Shown: positions 42,561-50,000 of the stretch, in pieces | Layout: each line of letters starts with the position of its first letter | How positions within the stretch are numbered: position 1 is the first letter of the stretch | NCBI RefSeq assembly: GCF_045617425.1 | Contig: NZ_JAZLIO010000015.1 | Location: 248,001 to 312,000, forward strand | DNA length: 64,000 nt | Direction of reading: 5' to 3' | Origin: Carnobacterium_B sp045617425 | Lineage (GTDB): Bacteria > Bacillota > Bacilli > Lactobacillales > Carnobacteriaceae | Translations under genes and position numbers: made by a program | Notes under the pieces: generated by a model | Database searches by the model: none | Told to the model about the DNA's origin: nothing | Seen by the model: only the letters and a program-made list of their open reading frames with translations

Positions 42561-43718
42561 CTACAAAATATCTTTGATCAGCTCATTAAAAACGATTTGG
42601 ATAAACGTTTTTTCATCAATACTAGTACTAAGTGCATCTATTTTTCCAAACAATTCTACTAATGAAAATGTATTATTGACAACCTCTTCTTTATATAGCG
42701 CCTCTATTCGTTCGCTTGAATTTTTACTTATTTCATTTTTCTTAGCTCGTGACAATCTACTGAATATCAGAGACAACTGGTCTCTATCCAATTTAGACCT
42801 ATTTTTAATGTTCTGAATATGTTCAATAATCTCTCTAGCATATATTGATAGTCTACCGAGATTATCCAATTTCCCTTGAATAGTAGGTACTTGATAGGTA
42901 TGAACAATTCCAACTACGGTATCTCCGATCGCTTTAAAACTATTTCTATTTTTATCAAAGACTTTATAAACAAATTCCATAGAAAGTTTGCCTTCCGTGA
43001 TTTCGTTGTTTGTCAGTCTAACACCAATTTCTACAAAAGTACTGCTATCTAACTTAATTGTCTCCTCTTGAACAAACACAATATCAAGATTGGAATCTGC
43101 TATATAACCACTTTCAACAAAAATATGAACATTGTTCTCTTTCGAATATTTGTGAAGAGAATGTAATGCTAGATAGATTGCTATATTATTGTCATAATTT
43201 TTATAGGATGTAGTAGTCAATCCTCTTAACAAAAGATTATCACCATCCATTATAAAACGATATTGTCGCTTTTGATTCTTCTGAGAAACCATAAGTTTTT
43301 GAATGTTTTCATTAAGCAAATCTTTTTCTCCATGATTAAAACAAAAGGCTCCAAATTTTTTTAGACTAAATAAAGAATCTAAAAAAGCAGGAGTAAAAGA
43401 ATATACTCCACGTGCTTGATAACCGTCTAAGTTAAGAATTACTTCGTTATCATGATAAAAACCAATATATTCAATTTCTGACAAAGGTAAAACTAAATCC
43501 ATCTTTTCATTGTCTATGCTGTTATATAGGTCTACGAGCTCTTTAGACCCCTTTATATTGCATACGTCTTTCTCATTAATCCAATTTACCGTTTCCTCAA
43601 TTGCTTGCCCAAAGTCCTCTTTATCTGCTTCTAACCGCAATAACTTTTGAATAGATTTATAATCAGCATAACCACCATTTTTATTAGGGACAAAATTTTT
43701 CATCATCAACTGACTCAT
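42561..43718 (-). CDS. unknown 385-residue protein paired with the TIR protein
   Basis: A soluble protein without signal or membrane helices. Notable stretches are IPLSEIEYIGFYHD-like strands, then QYRFIMDGDNLLLRGLTTTS, IFVESGYIADSNLDIVFVQE, VEIGVRLTNNEITEGKLSME and a helical C-terminus (IIEHIQNIKNRSKLDRDQLS). The middle faintly recalls the DUF932 phage/plasmid family (ISNSEVG-like segment), but I do not claim membership. AAGGAGTG precedes the ATG. As the first gene of the TIR operon it is the likely sensor or regulator of the effector. A TTAGACA motif and a long inverted repeat lie in its leader. Confidence 0.6.
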   Translation of the reverse strand: MSQLMMKNFVPNKNGGYADYKSIQKLLRLEADKEDFGQAIEETVNWINEKDVCNIKGSKELVDLYNSIDNEKMDLVLPLSEIEYIGFYHDNEVILNLDGYQARGVYSFTPAFLDSLFSLKKFGAFCFNHGEKDLLNENIQKLMVSQKNQKRQYRFIMDGDNLLLRGLTTTSYKNYDNNIAIYLALHSLHKYSKENNVHIFVESGYIADSNLDIVFVQEETIKLDSSTFVEIGVRLTNNEITEGKLSMEFVYKVFDKNRNSFKAIGDTVVGIVHTYQVPTIQGKLDNLGRLSIYAREIIEHIQNIKNRSKLDRDQLSLIFSRLSRAKKNEISKNSSERIEALYKEEVVNNTFSLVELFGKIDALSTSIDEKTFIQIVFNELIKDIL

Positions 43719-43747
43719 TTACATACACTCCTTATAAAATATTTAAA

Positions 43748-43791
43748 TTAGACACAAAATCTTTATTCATAGAAAACAGAATTTGTATCTA
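43748..43791. promoter_or_regulatory. inverted repeat with TTAGACA site upstream of the TIR operon
   Basis: AGACACAAAATCT and AGAATTTGTATCT arms (13 bp, few mismatches). The left arm starts with TTAGACA, the heptamer also found in the XRE promoter region. Confidence 0.45.
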
Positions 43792-43834
43792 TGAATGAGC
43801 TTTTTACAAAATCAACTTTTTGTCCCAAGTATGG

Positions 43835-43881
43835 TATAATATGCTTGTCTAGGGCTTGAGTAACCATACTCGGGCTTTTTT
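43835..43881 (+). ncRNA. possible short terminated RNA in the ImmA-TIR operon gap
   Basis: A perfect TATAAT (43835-43840) on the plus strand is followed within 20 bases by AGGGCTTGAGT/ACTCGGGCTT, a hairpin ending in seven Ts. A competing pairing, CCCAAGTATGG (43824) with CCATACTCGGG (43864), would overlap it. The transcript would be only about 35 bases, if it exists. The -35 (TCAACT) is poor. Confidence 0.35.
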
Positions 43882-44450
43882 TATGCACTTGCACTGCGTT
43901 CCTTTTGATATAGATTCAAAATGCGCAGTTCATATTCTGTATAGTATTTCCCACCATATTGCACCCAATTATCATAGTATTCGATTTGATATGTAGCCAT
44001 CTCTTGACTGACATCAAATTCATTTACTACATCTACGTAATCTTCTACACCCACTTCATGCATAATGCATGGTGGCGCTAGTATATGCTTTGAAAAAAAG
44101 TTTGCTTCAGACTCTTCAACTTCATTACCATCTTCATGATCAAGCATAATATGTCCTATTTCATGCATTATTGTAAACCTAACGCGACAATGACCTATAT
44201 CCTCATTGTAATAAATATGCCATTCAGCATGATTTCTAAAATCTATAAGTATTGAAAAAGCATCTTCACTTTCAGAGAAACAAGCTTCTCTTTTTTTCTG
44301 AGATAACGACTGATAGGAAATCAACTTAATTTCTAAACTTCTCGCAACTTCAAATACATCATAAGGATAAATTCTAATATCAGCATCTTCGATAGTATCC
44401 GCAACAACTTTTTTTATTTCTTCATAGCGACTACGTTTTAATCTAACCAA
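43881..44450 (-). CDS. ImmA/IrrE-family metalloprotease
   Basis: A 189-residue protein of the ImmA/IrrE group. The zinc site is HEIGHIMLDHEDGNEVEESE (HExxH plus a downstream glutamate, about residues 97-116). Such proteases cleave or de-repress a partner XRE repressor after a stress or phage signal. It starts with TTG one base after the XRE stop, and the AGAGGAGGAG site lies inside the end of the XRE gene, so the two are coupled. No phage genes are near. Together they probably control the TIR operon encoded downstream. Confidence 0.85.
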   Translation of the reverse strand: MVRLKRSRYEEIKKVVADTIEDADIRIYPYDVFEVARSLEIKLISYQSLSQKKREACFSESEDAFSILIDFRNHAEWHIYYNEDIGHCRVRFTIMHEIGHIMLDHEDGNEVEESEANFFSKHILAPPCIMHEVGVEDYVDVVNEFDVSQEMATYQIEYYDNWVQYGGKYYTEYELRILNLYQKERSASA

Positions 44451-44451
44451 A

Positions 44452-44775
44452 TTACTCCTCCTCTGAAAGCAACACATCAATTAATTCACGCTTCTCTGCC
44501 ATCGTGAGATTTTTTGAATTGCGAGCTATAAGTTTTTTTATCTGTGGATATTCTTCTTGATTTTTATTGCTTGTATCATCTCCAATCAAATCATCAATCG
44601 TGGTGTCTAGTAATGTTGCCAAATTAGAAAGAATTTCAATCTTTGGCTCTCGAGTTCCTTTAATATATCTTGAGACAGTAGTTTCTGTTACCCCAATCAT
44701 CGTTGCCAATTTTCTTTGTGATATTCCTTGCTCCATTGACAATTCTAATATTCTCTTTCCTAAGTTATTCACCAT
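44452..44775 (-). CDS. XRE-family transcriptional regulator
   Basis: A 107-residue Cro/CI-type repressor. The helix-turn-helix is ISQRKLATMIGVTETTVSRY with IKGTREPKIEILSNLATLLD (residues 15-55). The C-terminal half is a short acidic/helical region that its ImmA-type partner may recognise. I set the ATG at 44775, five bases after GGAGG; an ATG 11 codons upstream lacks a site. TTAGACA-type sites overlap its promoter, and one occurs before the TIR operon, so it probably represses both. Confidence 0.85.
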   Translation of the reverse strand: MVNNLGKRILELSMEQGISQRKLATMIGVTETTVSRYIKGTREPKIEILSNLATLLDTTIDDLIGDDTSNKNQEEYPQIKKLIARNSKNLTMAEKRELIDVLLSEEE

Positions 44776-44806
44776 GATAGCCTCCAATATTTTTCTTGCT
44801 ATTTTC

Positions 44807-44835
44807 ATGTTATCACAAACTTACCATTTAGACAA
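44807..44835 (-). promoter_or_regulatory. promoter of the XRE-ImmA pair, overlapped by TTAGACA
   Basis: TTGTCT, 17 bp, TAACAT on the minus strand. The -35 is covered by TTAGACA (44828-44834). Confidence 0.55.
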
Positions 44836-44865
44836 GTTGCATACCAATGTGGTTTGTTTTTATGC

Positions 44866-44881
44866 TTAGATACCTGTCTAA
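44866..44881. promoter_or_regulatory. palindromic operator upstream of the XRE gene
   Basis: TTAGA-6-TCTAA with the right half reading TGTCTAA, the complement of TTAGACA. Confidence 0.5.
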
Positions 44882-45012
44882 TTTGTTTTGTTACAACCTT
44901 TCAACTAAATATTTTTTATTTAGTTCTTTTTTAAAATTTTCTAGTTTTGCTCTCTCTGTGTATCACTGCATTCTTACGGCTGCAGCAAACTAAGATTACC
45001 AATTTTAGCGCA

Positions 45013-45048
45013 AAAAAAAAGGAACTGCCATATAAGCAGTTCCTTTTT
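45013..45048 (-). terminator. terminator of rplM-rpsI
   Basis: GGAACTGC/GCAGTTCC stem with an eight-base loop and A/T runs on both sides, 20 bases after rpsI. Confidence 0.8.
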
Positions 45049-45067
45049 TATATATATATAAAGTAAA

Positions 45068-45460
45068 TTAACGTTTTGAGAATTGTGAAGCTTTACGCGC
45101 TTTTTTCAAACCTGGTTTCTTACGTTCAACCATACGTGGGTCACGAGTTAATAGACCTGCAGCTTTTAATGGGCCACGGAAGTCTGGATCAACTTGTAAT
45201 AACGCACGAGAGATCCCATGACGGGCTGCTCCTGATTGTCCAGTAAATCCACCACCATTTACGTTTACATGTACGTCGTAGCTACCTAAAGTTTCTGTAA
45301 GAGCTAAAGGTTGTTTAACAACTTCGTGTAAATATGGGAATGGGATGTATTCAGTGATATCTTTTTTGTTCATGATGATTTTTCCAGTACCTGGTACTAA
45401 ACGTACGCGGGCAGTTGAATTTTTACGTCTACCTGTTGCGATATATTGTGCTTGTGCCAT
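45068..45460 (-). CDS. rpsI: ribosomal protein S9
   Basis: Small-subunit protein S9, 130 residues, full length, ending in the conserved ARKASQFSKR tail that reaches the P site. The N-terminal QYIATGRRKNSTARVRLVPG and internal NGGGFTGQSGAARHGISRAL are diagnostic. Co-transcribed with rplM, 13 bases apart. A decayed second copy lies at 38.0-38.4 kb, so the accessory island abuts this gene's 3' side. Confidence 0.98.
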   Translation of the reverse strand: MAQAQYIATGRRKNSTARVRLVPGTGKIIMNKKDITEYIPFPYLHEVVKQPLALTETLGSYDVHVNVNGGGFTGQSGAARHGISRALLQVDPDFRGPLKAAGLLTRDPRMVERKKPGLKKARKASQFSKR

Positions 45461-45473
45461 AGATATTCCCTCC

Positions 45474-45920
45474 TTAAATTAAGTTTGTGATGTCTAATAC
45501 TTCAGGTTGTTGCGCTTGGTGATTGTGTTCTGCTCCACCGTAAACATGTAATTTCATGCCTTGAGCGCGACCTAAAGTGTTTTTAGGAAGCATACCTTTG
45601 ACAGATAATTCGATTAATTTACGAGAATCTTTAGCACGTAAGTCACCAGCAGAGATTTGTTTCAATCCACCTGGGTTACCGTCGATGTTACGAGAATAGA
45701 TTTTGTCAGTTGCTTTTTTACCAGTTAATTTTGTTTTGTCAGCGTTGATTACAATTACAAAATCACCTGTATCAACATTTGGTGTGTAAGTTGGTTTATT
45801 TTTACCACGTAAAATAGCTGCGACTACACTTGACATACGTCCCATAGGGATATCAGTTGCGTCTACCACATACCATTTACGTTCTACTTCATTTGGTTTT
45901 GCCATATAAGTTGTACGCAC
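45474..45920 (-). CDS. rplM: ribosomal protein L13
   Basis: Large-subunit protein L13, 148 residues. MRTTYMAKPNEVERKWYVVD, then GRMSSVVAAILRGKNKPTYT and KGMLPKNTLGR are family hallmarks. The ATG follows ATGGAGG. It has its own promoter and a leader resembling the L13 autoregulatory leader, so the rplM-rpsI pair is expressed apart from truA. Confidence 0.98.
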   Translation of the reverse strand: MRTTYMAKPNEVERKWYVVDATDIPMGRMSSVVAAILRGKNKPTYTPNVDTGDFVIVINADKTKLTGKKATDKIYSRNIDGNPGGLKQISAGDLRAKDSRKLIELSVKGMLPKNTLGRAQGMKLHVYGGAEHNHQAQQPEVLDITNLI

Positions 45921-45944
45921 GTTTTATTCCTCCATATTCTTATC

Positions 45945-46003
45945 TGTTTGTTTGAATGCACAATAAGTTTCCGGGGCTCATCGTGGTGGCAAACAATACC
46001 ATT
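45945..46003 (-). promoter_or_regulatory. L13 leader (autoregulatory mRNA structure)
   Basis: The minus-strand leader contains GTTTGCCACCACGATGAGCC and CCGGAAACTTATTGTGCATTC, which resemble the conserved L13 leader of Firmicutes. That leader is thought to bind L13 and limit expression. Assigned by eye. Confidence 0.6.
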
Positions 46004-46007
46004 TAAT

Positions 46008-46036
46008 ATTTTAACCTTAATATTGGTTTTTGTCAA
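46008..46036 (-). promoter_or_regulatory. promoter of rplM-rpsI
   Basis: Consensus TTGACA, 17 bp, TAAAAT on the minus strand. Confidence 0.8.
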
Positions 46037-46093
46037 TTATTTTAATAGAAATAATTTATTTTTTCATCAATTCTATTTTACATTCTAGTTACT

Positions 46094-46594
46094 CTAAACT
46101 TTAGGGACTGGAATAAAGTATGCCATAAATAAATCATCAATATACTGTCCTTCAATCAAGAATTCATCTCTTAAACGACCTTCTATTTCAAAACCGTTTT
46201 TTTGATACAAGTGAATTGCAGCAGGGTTCGTAGACAATACTCGTAAACTTAATTTATGGATCCCATGTTCAGCCGCTAAGGCCTTGATAGCCGTTAGTAA
46301 AGCCGATCCTACCCCTTTACCTGCTGCATCCGGATGAACGCCTACATCAATGCTCCACGTCTTCTGGTGAGGAGCTAATCGGCTAGGAGTATGAAACCCT
46401 AAGAAACCTACAATTTGCTGATTCTCTTCAGCTATGGCTACCAATTGCGAGCCCTCTGTATAATGCTTCTCGTAATCCTCTACTGTTTCATAAGTCGTGA
46501 CATGAGGCGTATTGCCTAAATGCCAAATTTGATTTTCAATAGCCATCAATTGGGGATAATCACTTCGTTTACTTGACCGTATGATCCAGTTCAT
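46094..46594 (-). CDS. GNAT-family N-acetyltransferase
   Basis: A 166-residue acetyltransferase. KTWSIDVGVHPDAAGKGVGS (acetyl-CoA loop) and LRVLSTNPAAIHLYQKNGFE are diagnostic. The C-terminus IEGQYIDDLFMAYFI is typical of the YhhY/L-amino-acid N-acetyltransferase group. It overlaps the end of truA by 26 bases, so the two are co-transcribed. Its place between truA and rplM is unusual among relatives and points to an insertion into the operon. Substrate unknown. Confidence 0.88.
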   Translation of the reverse strand: MNWIIRSSKRSDYPQLMAIENQIWHLGNTPHVTTYETVEDYEKHYTEGSQLVAIAEENQQIVGFLGFHTPSRLAPHQKTWSIDVGVHPDAAGKGVGSALLTAIKALAAEHGIHKLSLRVLSTNPAAIHLYQKNGFEIEGRLRDEFLIEGQYIDDLFMAYFIPVPKV

Positions 46595-47408
46595 GCTGCA
46601 CCTGCTCTCCTACTTCACTGATTTCTTGATAATCTGTACCTTTTTTAGCGGTTGACGATTCATAATAGACTTCCATCAAATACAATCCTTGAGGTTTAGC
46701 CGTTGGACCAGCTTCGTTGCGGTCTTTAACTTCTAACAGGCGTTGAATCTCATCTGCTGGGCGCAATCCATTTGCGATTTGCAATAATGTACCCACAAAA
46801 ATACGGACCATATTGTATAAAAAGCCGTTTCCTCTGAAGGTAAAAAGCAATTCATTGTTGAAATCGTCTTTCACTACACTGGCTTCATATACGGTGCGCA
46901 CTTTATCTTCTCTACCACTGTTGCTGGCACAAAAACTAGCAAAATCGTGTTCGCCTTCAAGGGCTTTCAGTGCATTTCTCAACTTGTCCATATCAAGTGG
47001 ATACGGATGATGTAACGTATATAACCGTTTAAACGGATCCGGTATCGCATTGAGATCAACACGGTACTGGTATTTTTTTCCAGAAGTGTTGTACCGTGCA
47101 TGAAAATCATCTTCAACAATTGAGACCTCTTTTACAAAAATCTCATCCGTCGTTAAACTGTTCAATGCGCGCTTCATATTTTTAGCTGGGATCATGAATG
47201 GGTAATCAAAATGAATGACTTGCCCTTTAGCATGTACCCCAGAATCGGTTCTTCCAGATCCATGAATAATCACTTCTATTCCCTTGGTCATGATTTTTAA
47301 CGCTTTTTGAATCTCGCCTTGCACTGTCCGATCATGCGGTTGGATCTGGAACCCAGCAAAGTGTGTCCCATCGTATTGCACGATCATTTTATAACGTATC
47401 CATTTCAT
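46569..47408 (-). CDS. truA: tRNA pseudouridine(38-40) synthase
   Basis: TruA converts uridines 38-40 of the tRNA anticodon arm to pseudouridine. The catalytic aspartate lies in GSGRTDSGVHAKGQ (about residue 53). The family segments YQYRVDLNAIPDPFKR, EHDFASFCAS and GNGFLYNMVRIFVGTLL are all present. The C-terminus extends about 20 residues past the usual end (EISEVGEQVQHELDHTVK). It follows ecfT in the standard order. Confidence 0.95.
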   Translation of the reverse strand: MKWIRYKMIVQYDGTHFAGFQIQPHDRTVQGEIQKALKIMTKGIEVIIHGSGRTDSGVHAKGQVIHFDYPFMIPAKNMKRALNSLTTDEIFVKEVSIVEDDFHARYNTSGKKYQYRVDLNAIPDPFKRLYTLHHPYPLDMDKLRNALKALEGEHDFASFCASNSGREDKVRTVYEASVVKDDFNNELLFTFRGNGFLYNMVRIFVGTLLQIANGLRPADEIQRLLEVKDRNEAGPTAKPQGLYLMEVYYESSTAKKGTDYQEISEVGEQVQHELDHTVK

Positions 47409-47449
47409 TTGTTTGACTCCTTTACACTACCTTGTTCTAAGGGAATTAA

Positions 47450-47494
47450 AAGTCAAAGAACCTCTCGCAACCTAGCAGAAAGGTTCTTTGACTT
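47450..47494 (-). terminator. hairpin between ecfT and truA
   Basis: Perfect 14-bp arms AAGTCAAAGAACCT/AGGTTCTTTGACTT with a short U-rich tail on the minus strand. It could terminate or attenuate before truA. Confidence 0.6.
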
Positions 47495-47500
47495 CTTGCA

Positions 47501-48298
47501 TCAATTTCTCAATACGACTAATCCGACGGTCAATACAGCATAACTCAGCATCGCTACAGTATCGCGTGACACCCATTCGAGTTGACGGTATTTTGTACGT
47601 CCTTCGCCGCCTTTGTACCCTCTGGCTTCCATAGCCGTAGCTAATTCTTCCGCACGGTTAAATGAGCTGACGAATAAAGGAATCAAAATGGGAACAATTG
47701 CTTTCATTTGTTGGAAAATGTTTCCTTCTCCAAAATCGACTCCACGAGCGCGTTGTGCGTTCATGATTTTTTCGGTTTCATCCATCAATGTTGGCACAAA
47801 GCGCAAGGCAATCGACAACATCAAGGCAATTTCATAAACGGGTACTTTAACTACTTTCAAAGGACGCAATAAGTATTCGATCGCATCAGTTAACGATAAT
47901 GGCATAGTGGTCAATGTCAGCAATGTCGACATGAAGATGATTAAGACAAAGCGGCAAAAAATGAATACCCCATTCAATAATCCTTCTTGCGAAATAATAA
48001 TTGGACCCCAATCAAAGTACACCGTGCTTCCTCCGGTAAAGAGTACTTGTAAGATTACGGTAAAGAGTATCAGCCAGATTAATGGCTTGACTCCATTGAT
48101 AAAAAAGCTCAGTTTAATCGTTGATAAGCGAATCGCTGTTAGCGCAAACGCCAATAATAGCAAATACGTCATCCAATTGTTGGCTAAGAAAATAATCCCG
48201 ATAAAAATAACTGTCCCAAGTAATTTAGCCCTGGGATCTAATTTATGAATCCATGAATCTCCAGGAATGTAACGACCAAAAATCAATTTATCCATCAT
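47501..48298 (-). CDS. ecfT: ECF transporter transmembrane subunit EcfT
   Basis: Energy-coupling membrane subunit, 265 residues, with five or six helices. The coupling motifs AQRARGVDFG and AMEARGYKGG transmit ATPase motion. FGRYIPGDSWIHKLDPRAKL is the standard N-terminus. It works with EcfA1/EcfA2 and exchangeable vitamin-specific S subunits encoded elsewhere. The four-base overlap with ecfA2 indicates translational coupling. Confidence 0.96.
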   Translation of the reverse strand: MMDKLIFGRYIPGDSWIHKLDPRAKLLGTVIFIGIIFLANNWMTYLLLLAFALTAIRLSTIKLSFFINGVKPLIWLILFTVILQVLFTGGSTVYFDWGPIIISQEGLLNGVFIFCRFVLIIFMSTLLTLTTMPLSLTDAIEYLLRPLKVVKVPVYEIALMLSIALRFVPTLMDETEKIMNAQRARGVDFGEGNIFQQMKAIVPILIPLFVSSFNRAEELATAMEARGYKGGEGRTKYRQLEWVSRDTVAMLSYAVLTVGLVVLRN

Positions 48299-49185
48299 TT
48301 GGCATCACCTGCTTTTGACTCATTGGGTTGCAGTTTCAAAGATGCCGCAATCACATCTGCTAAATCATTGGTCGTTAACGGTAAGCCATTAAAGATAAGG
48401 CCCGTTTTCTCGCTCAGGAGGCTACCAAACGAAACGGCAGCAGGAACACCTAATTGCTTCGATTCAAGCCACTCTGCGTCTTTAAATACGTCTTGAGGAT
48501 CTCCTTCTTTAATGACAGTCCCTTTTTCAAGAACAACCATATGATCCGCGTAATTTGCTACGTCATCCATTTGGTGCGTCACTAAGATAATGGTCAACCC
48601 TTGCGTACGGTATAACTGATAGAACATCTCCATCATTTCTTTGCGTCCTTGTGGATCAAGACCGGCAGTTGGTTCATCTAAGACCAAGACTTCAGGTTCC
48701 ATCGCTAAAACGCCGGCAATCGCCACACGTCGCATTTGGCCACCAGACAGGTCAAACGGTGAGCGTTCCAAGTAAGACTCGTCTAAGCCCACTATAGGCA
48801 GCATACGTTTCGCTAACTCAAGACCCTCTTCTTCTGTAGCTCCAAAGTTTTTCGGTCCAAAAGCAATATCTTTAGCAACCGTTTCTTCAAACAACTGTGA
48901 CTCCGGAAATTGGAAGACGATTCCGACTTTCTTACGGATGCCTTTCAAGTTCTTGTTATTGGATTGTGACGTAATGACACGGTTGCCAATCGTCACGGTT
49001 CCTTCACTCGGTTTCATCAAGGCATTCAAGTGTTGCAATACAGTAGATTTCCCACTACCCGTATGCCCTACTAAAGCGGTAAAGCTGCCTTCTTTAATGT
49101 GCAAGTCAATATCAAAAAGTGCCCGATTTTGGAAAGGTGTCCCTTTTTGGTAGGTATAGCCTACTTTTTCGAAAGTAATGTCCAT
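48295..49185 (-). CDS. ecfA2: ECF transporter ATPase EcfA2
   Basis: ATP-binding subunit, 296 residues. Walker A is GHTGSGKST, signature LSGGQMRRVAIAGVLA, Walker B VLVLDEPTAGLD, and the H-loop is VTHQMDD. It heterodimerises with EcfA1 to drive uptake of vitamins through EcfT. It overlaps ecfA1 by 25 bases. Confidence 0.96.
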   Translation of the reverse strand: MDITFEKVGYTYQKGTPFQNRALFDIDLHIKEGSFTALVGHTGSGKSTVLQHLNALMKPSEGTVTIGNRVITSQSNNKNLKGIRKKVGIVFQFPESQLFEETVAKDIAFGPKNFGATEEEGLELAKRMLPIVGLDESYLERSPFDLSGGQMRRVAIAGVLAMEPEVLVLDEPTAGLDPQGRKEMMEMFYQLYRTQGLTIILVTHQMDDVANYADHMVVLEKGTVIKEGDPQDVFKDAEWLESKQLGVPAAVSFGSLLSEKTGLIFNGLPLTTNDLADVIAASLKLQPNESKAGDAK

Positions 49186-50000
49186 AACCAGTCCACCATC
49201 CCTTCTTCGGTTAAATACTCTGTTGGAACATTGATCCCACGATTGCGTAAATCGCTTTTCAGCTTCTCAGCAAATGGCAGATCAAGACCCATTTCAATCA
49301 GTTGATCGCCATAAGAAAAAATCTCTTCCGGCGTTCCTTCTTGCACCAATTCTCCATTTTTCATCACTAGAACACGATTGGCATTTGCTGCTTCATCGAT
49401 ATCATGAGTGATTGAAATAACCGTTAAATTGGCTCTTTCTTTAATCTCTTTGACTGTTGCCAAAACTTCTTGTCTTCCCTGAGGGTCTAACATACTCGTT
49501 GCTTCATCCAAAATAATGATTTGCGGACGTAATGCAACCACTCCAGCAATCGCTACGCGTTGTTTTTGTCCACCCGATAAACGAGCCGGTTCTTTTTCCA
49601 TAAAATCTTGCATTTTAACTCGTGTAATGGCGCTTTTTACGCGTTCAATCATTTCATCTCTAGGTATCCCTTGATTTTCTAATCCAAATGCAACGTCATC
49701 TTGAACCGTTGAGCCTACAAATTGATTATCCGGATTTTGAAAAACCATACCGACCATCTCACGAATTTTCCAAATATTTTCTTCACTTAAAATAAGTCCG
49801 CCAACGGTTACTTCACCTTGACTAGGAGCAACTAACCCATTGATCGTTTTTGCAAGAGTAGACTTACCAGAACCATTGTGACCAATAATAGCAATCCATT
49901 CGCCTTCTTCAATGGAAAGAGAGACATTATTTAACGCTGGTCGATCATCAGTTTCATGGTATTGATAGGAAATATCTTTTAACGTTATGATTTTATTCAC
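49161..50000 (-). CDS. ecfA1: ECF transporter ATPase EcfA1
   Basis: ATP-binding subunit, 279 residues. Walker A is GHNGSGKST, signature LSGGQKQRVAIAG, Walker B IIILDEATSMLD, and H-loop ITHDIDE. It is the first gene of the ecfA1-ecfA2-ecfT module, separated from rplQ by a 1-kb spacer, so it probably has its own promoter. Confidence 0.96.
   Translation of the reverse strand: MNKIITLKDISYQYHETDDRPALNNVSLSIEEGEWIAIIGHNGSGKSTLAKTINGLVAPSQGEVTVGGLILSEENIWKIREMVGMVFQNPDNQFVGSTVQDDVAFGLENQGIPRDEMIERVKSAITRVKMQDFMEKEPARLSGGQKQRVAIAGVVALRPQIIILDEATSMLDPQGRQEVLATVKEIKERANLTVISITHDIDEAANANRVLVMKNGELVQEGTPEEIFSYGDQLIEMGLDLPFAEKLKSDLRNRGINVPTEYLTEEGMVDWLWTLLSKK

Noticed and set aside
42561..43718. Assignment of the 385-residue protein to DUF932
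   Set aside because: The resemblance is limited to one short segment and could be chance.
43881..44775. XRE/ImmA pair as part of a prophage or ICE control region
   Set aside because: No integrase, excisionase, structural or conjugation genes lie nearby; the shared operator motif points to local control of the TIR operon.
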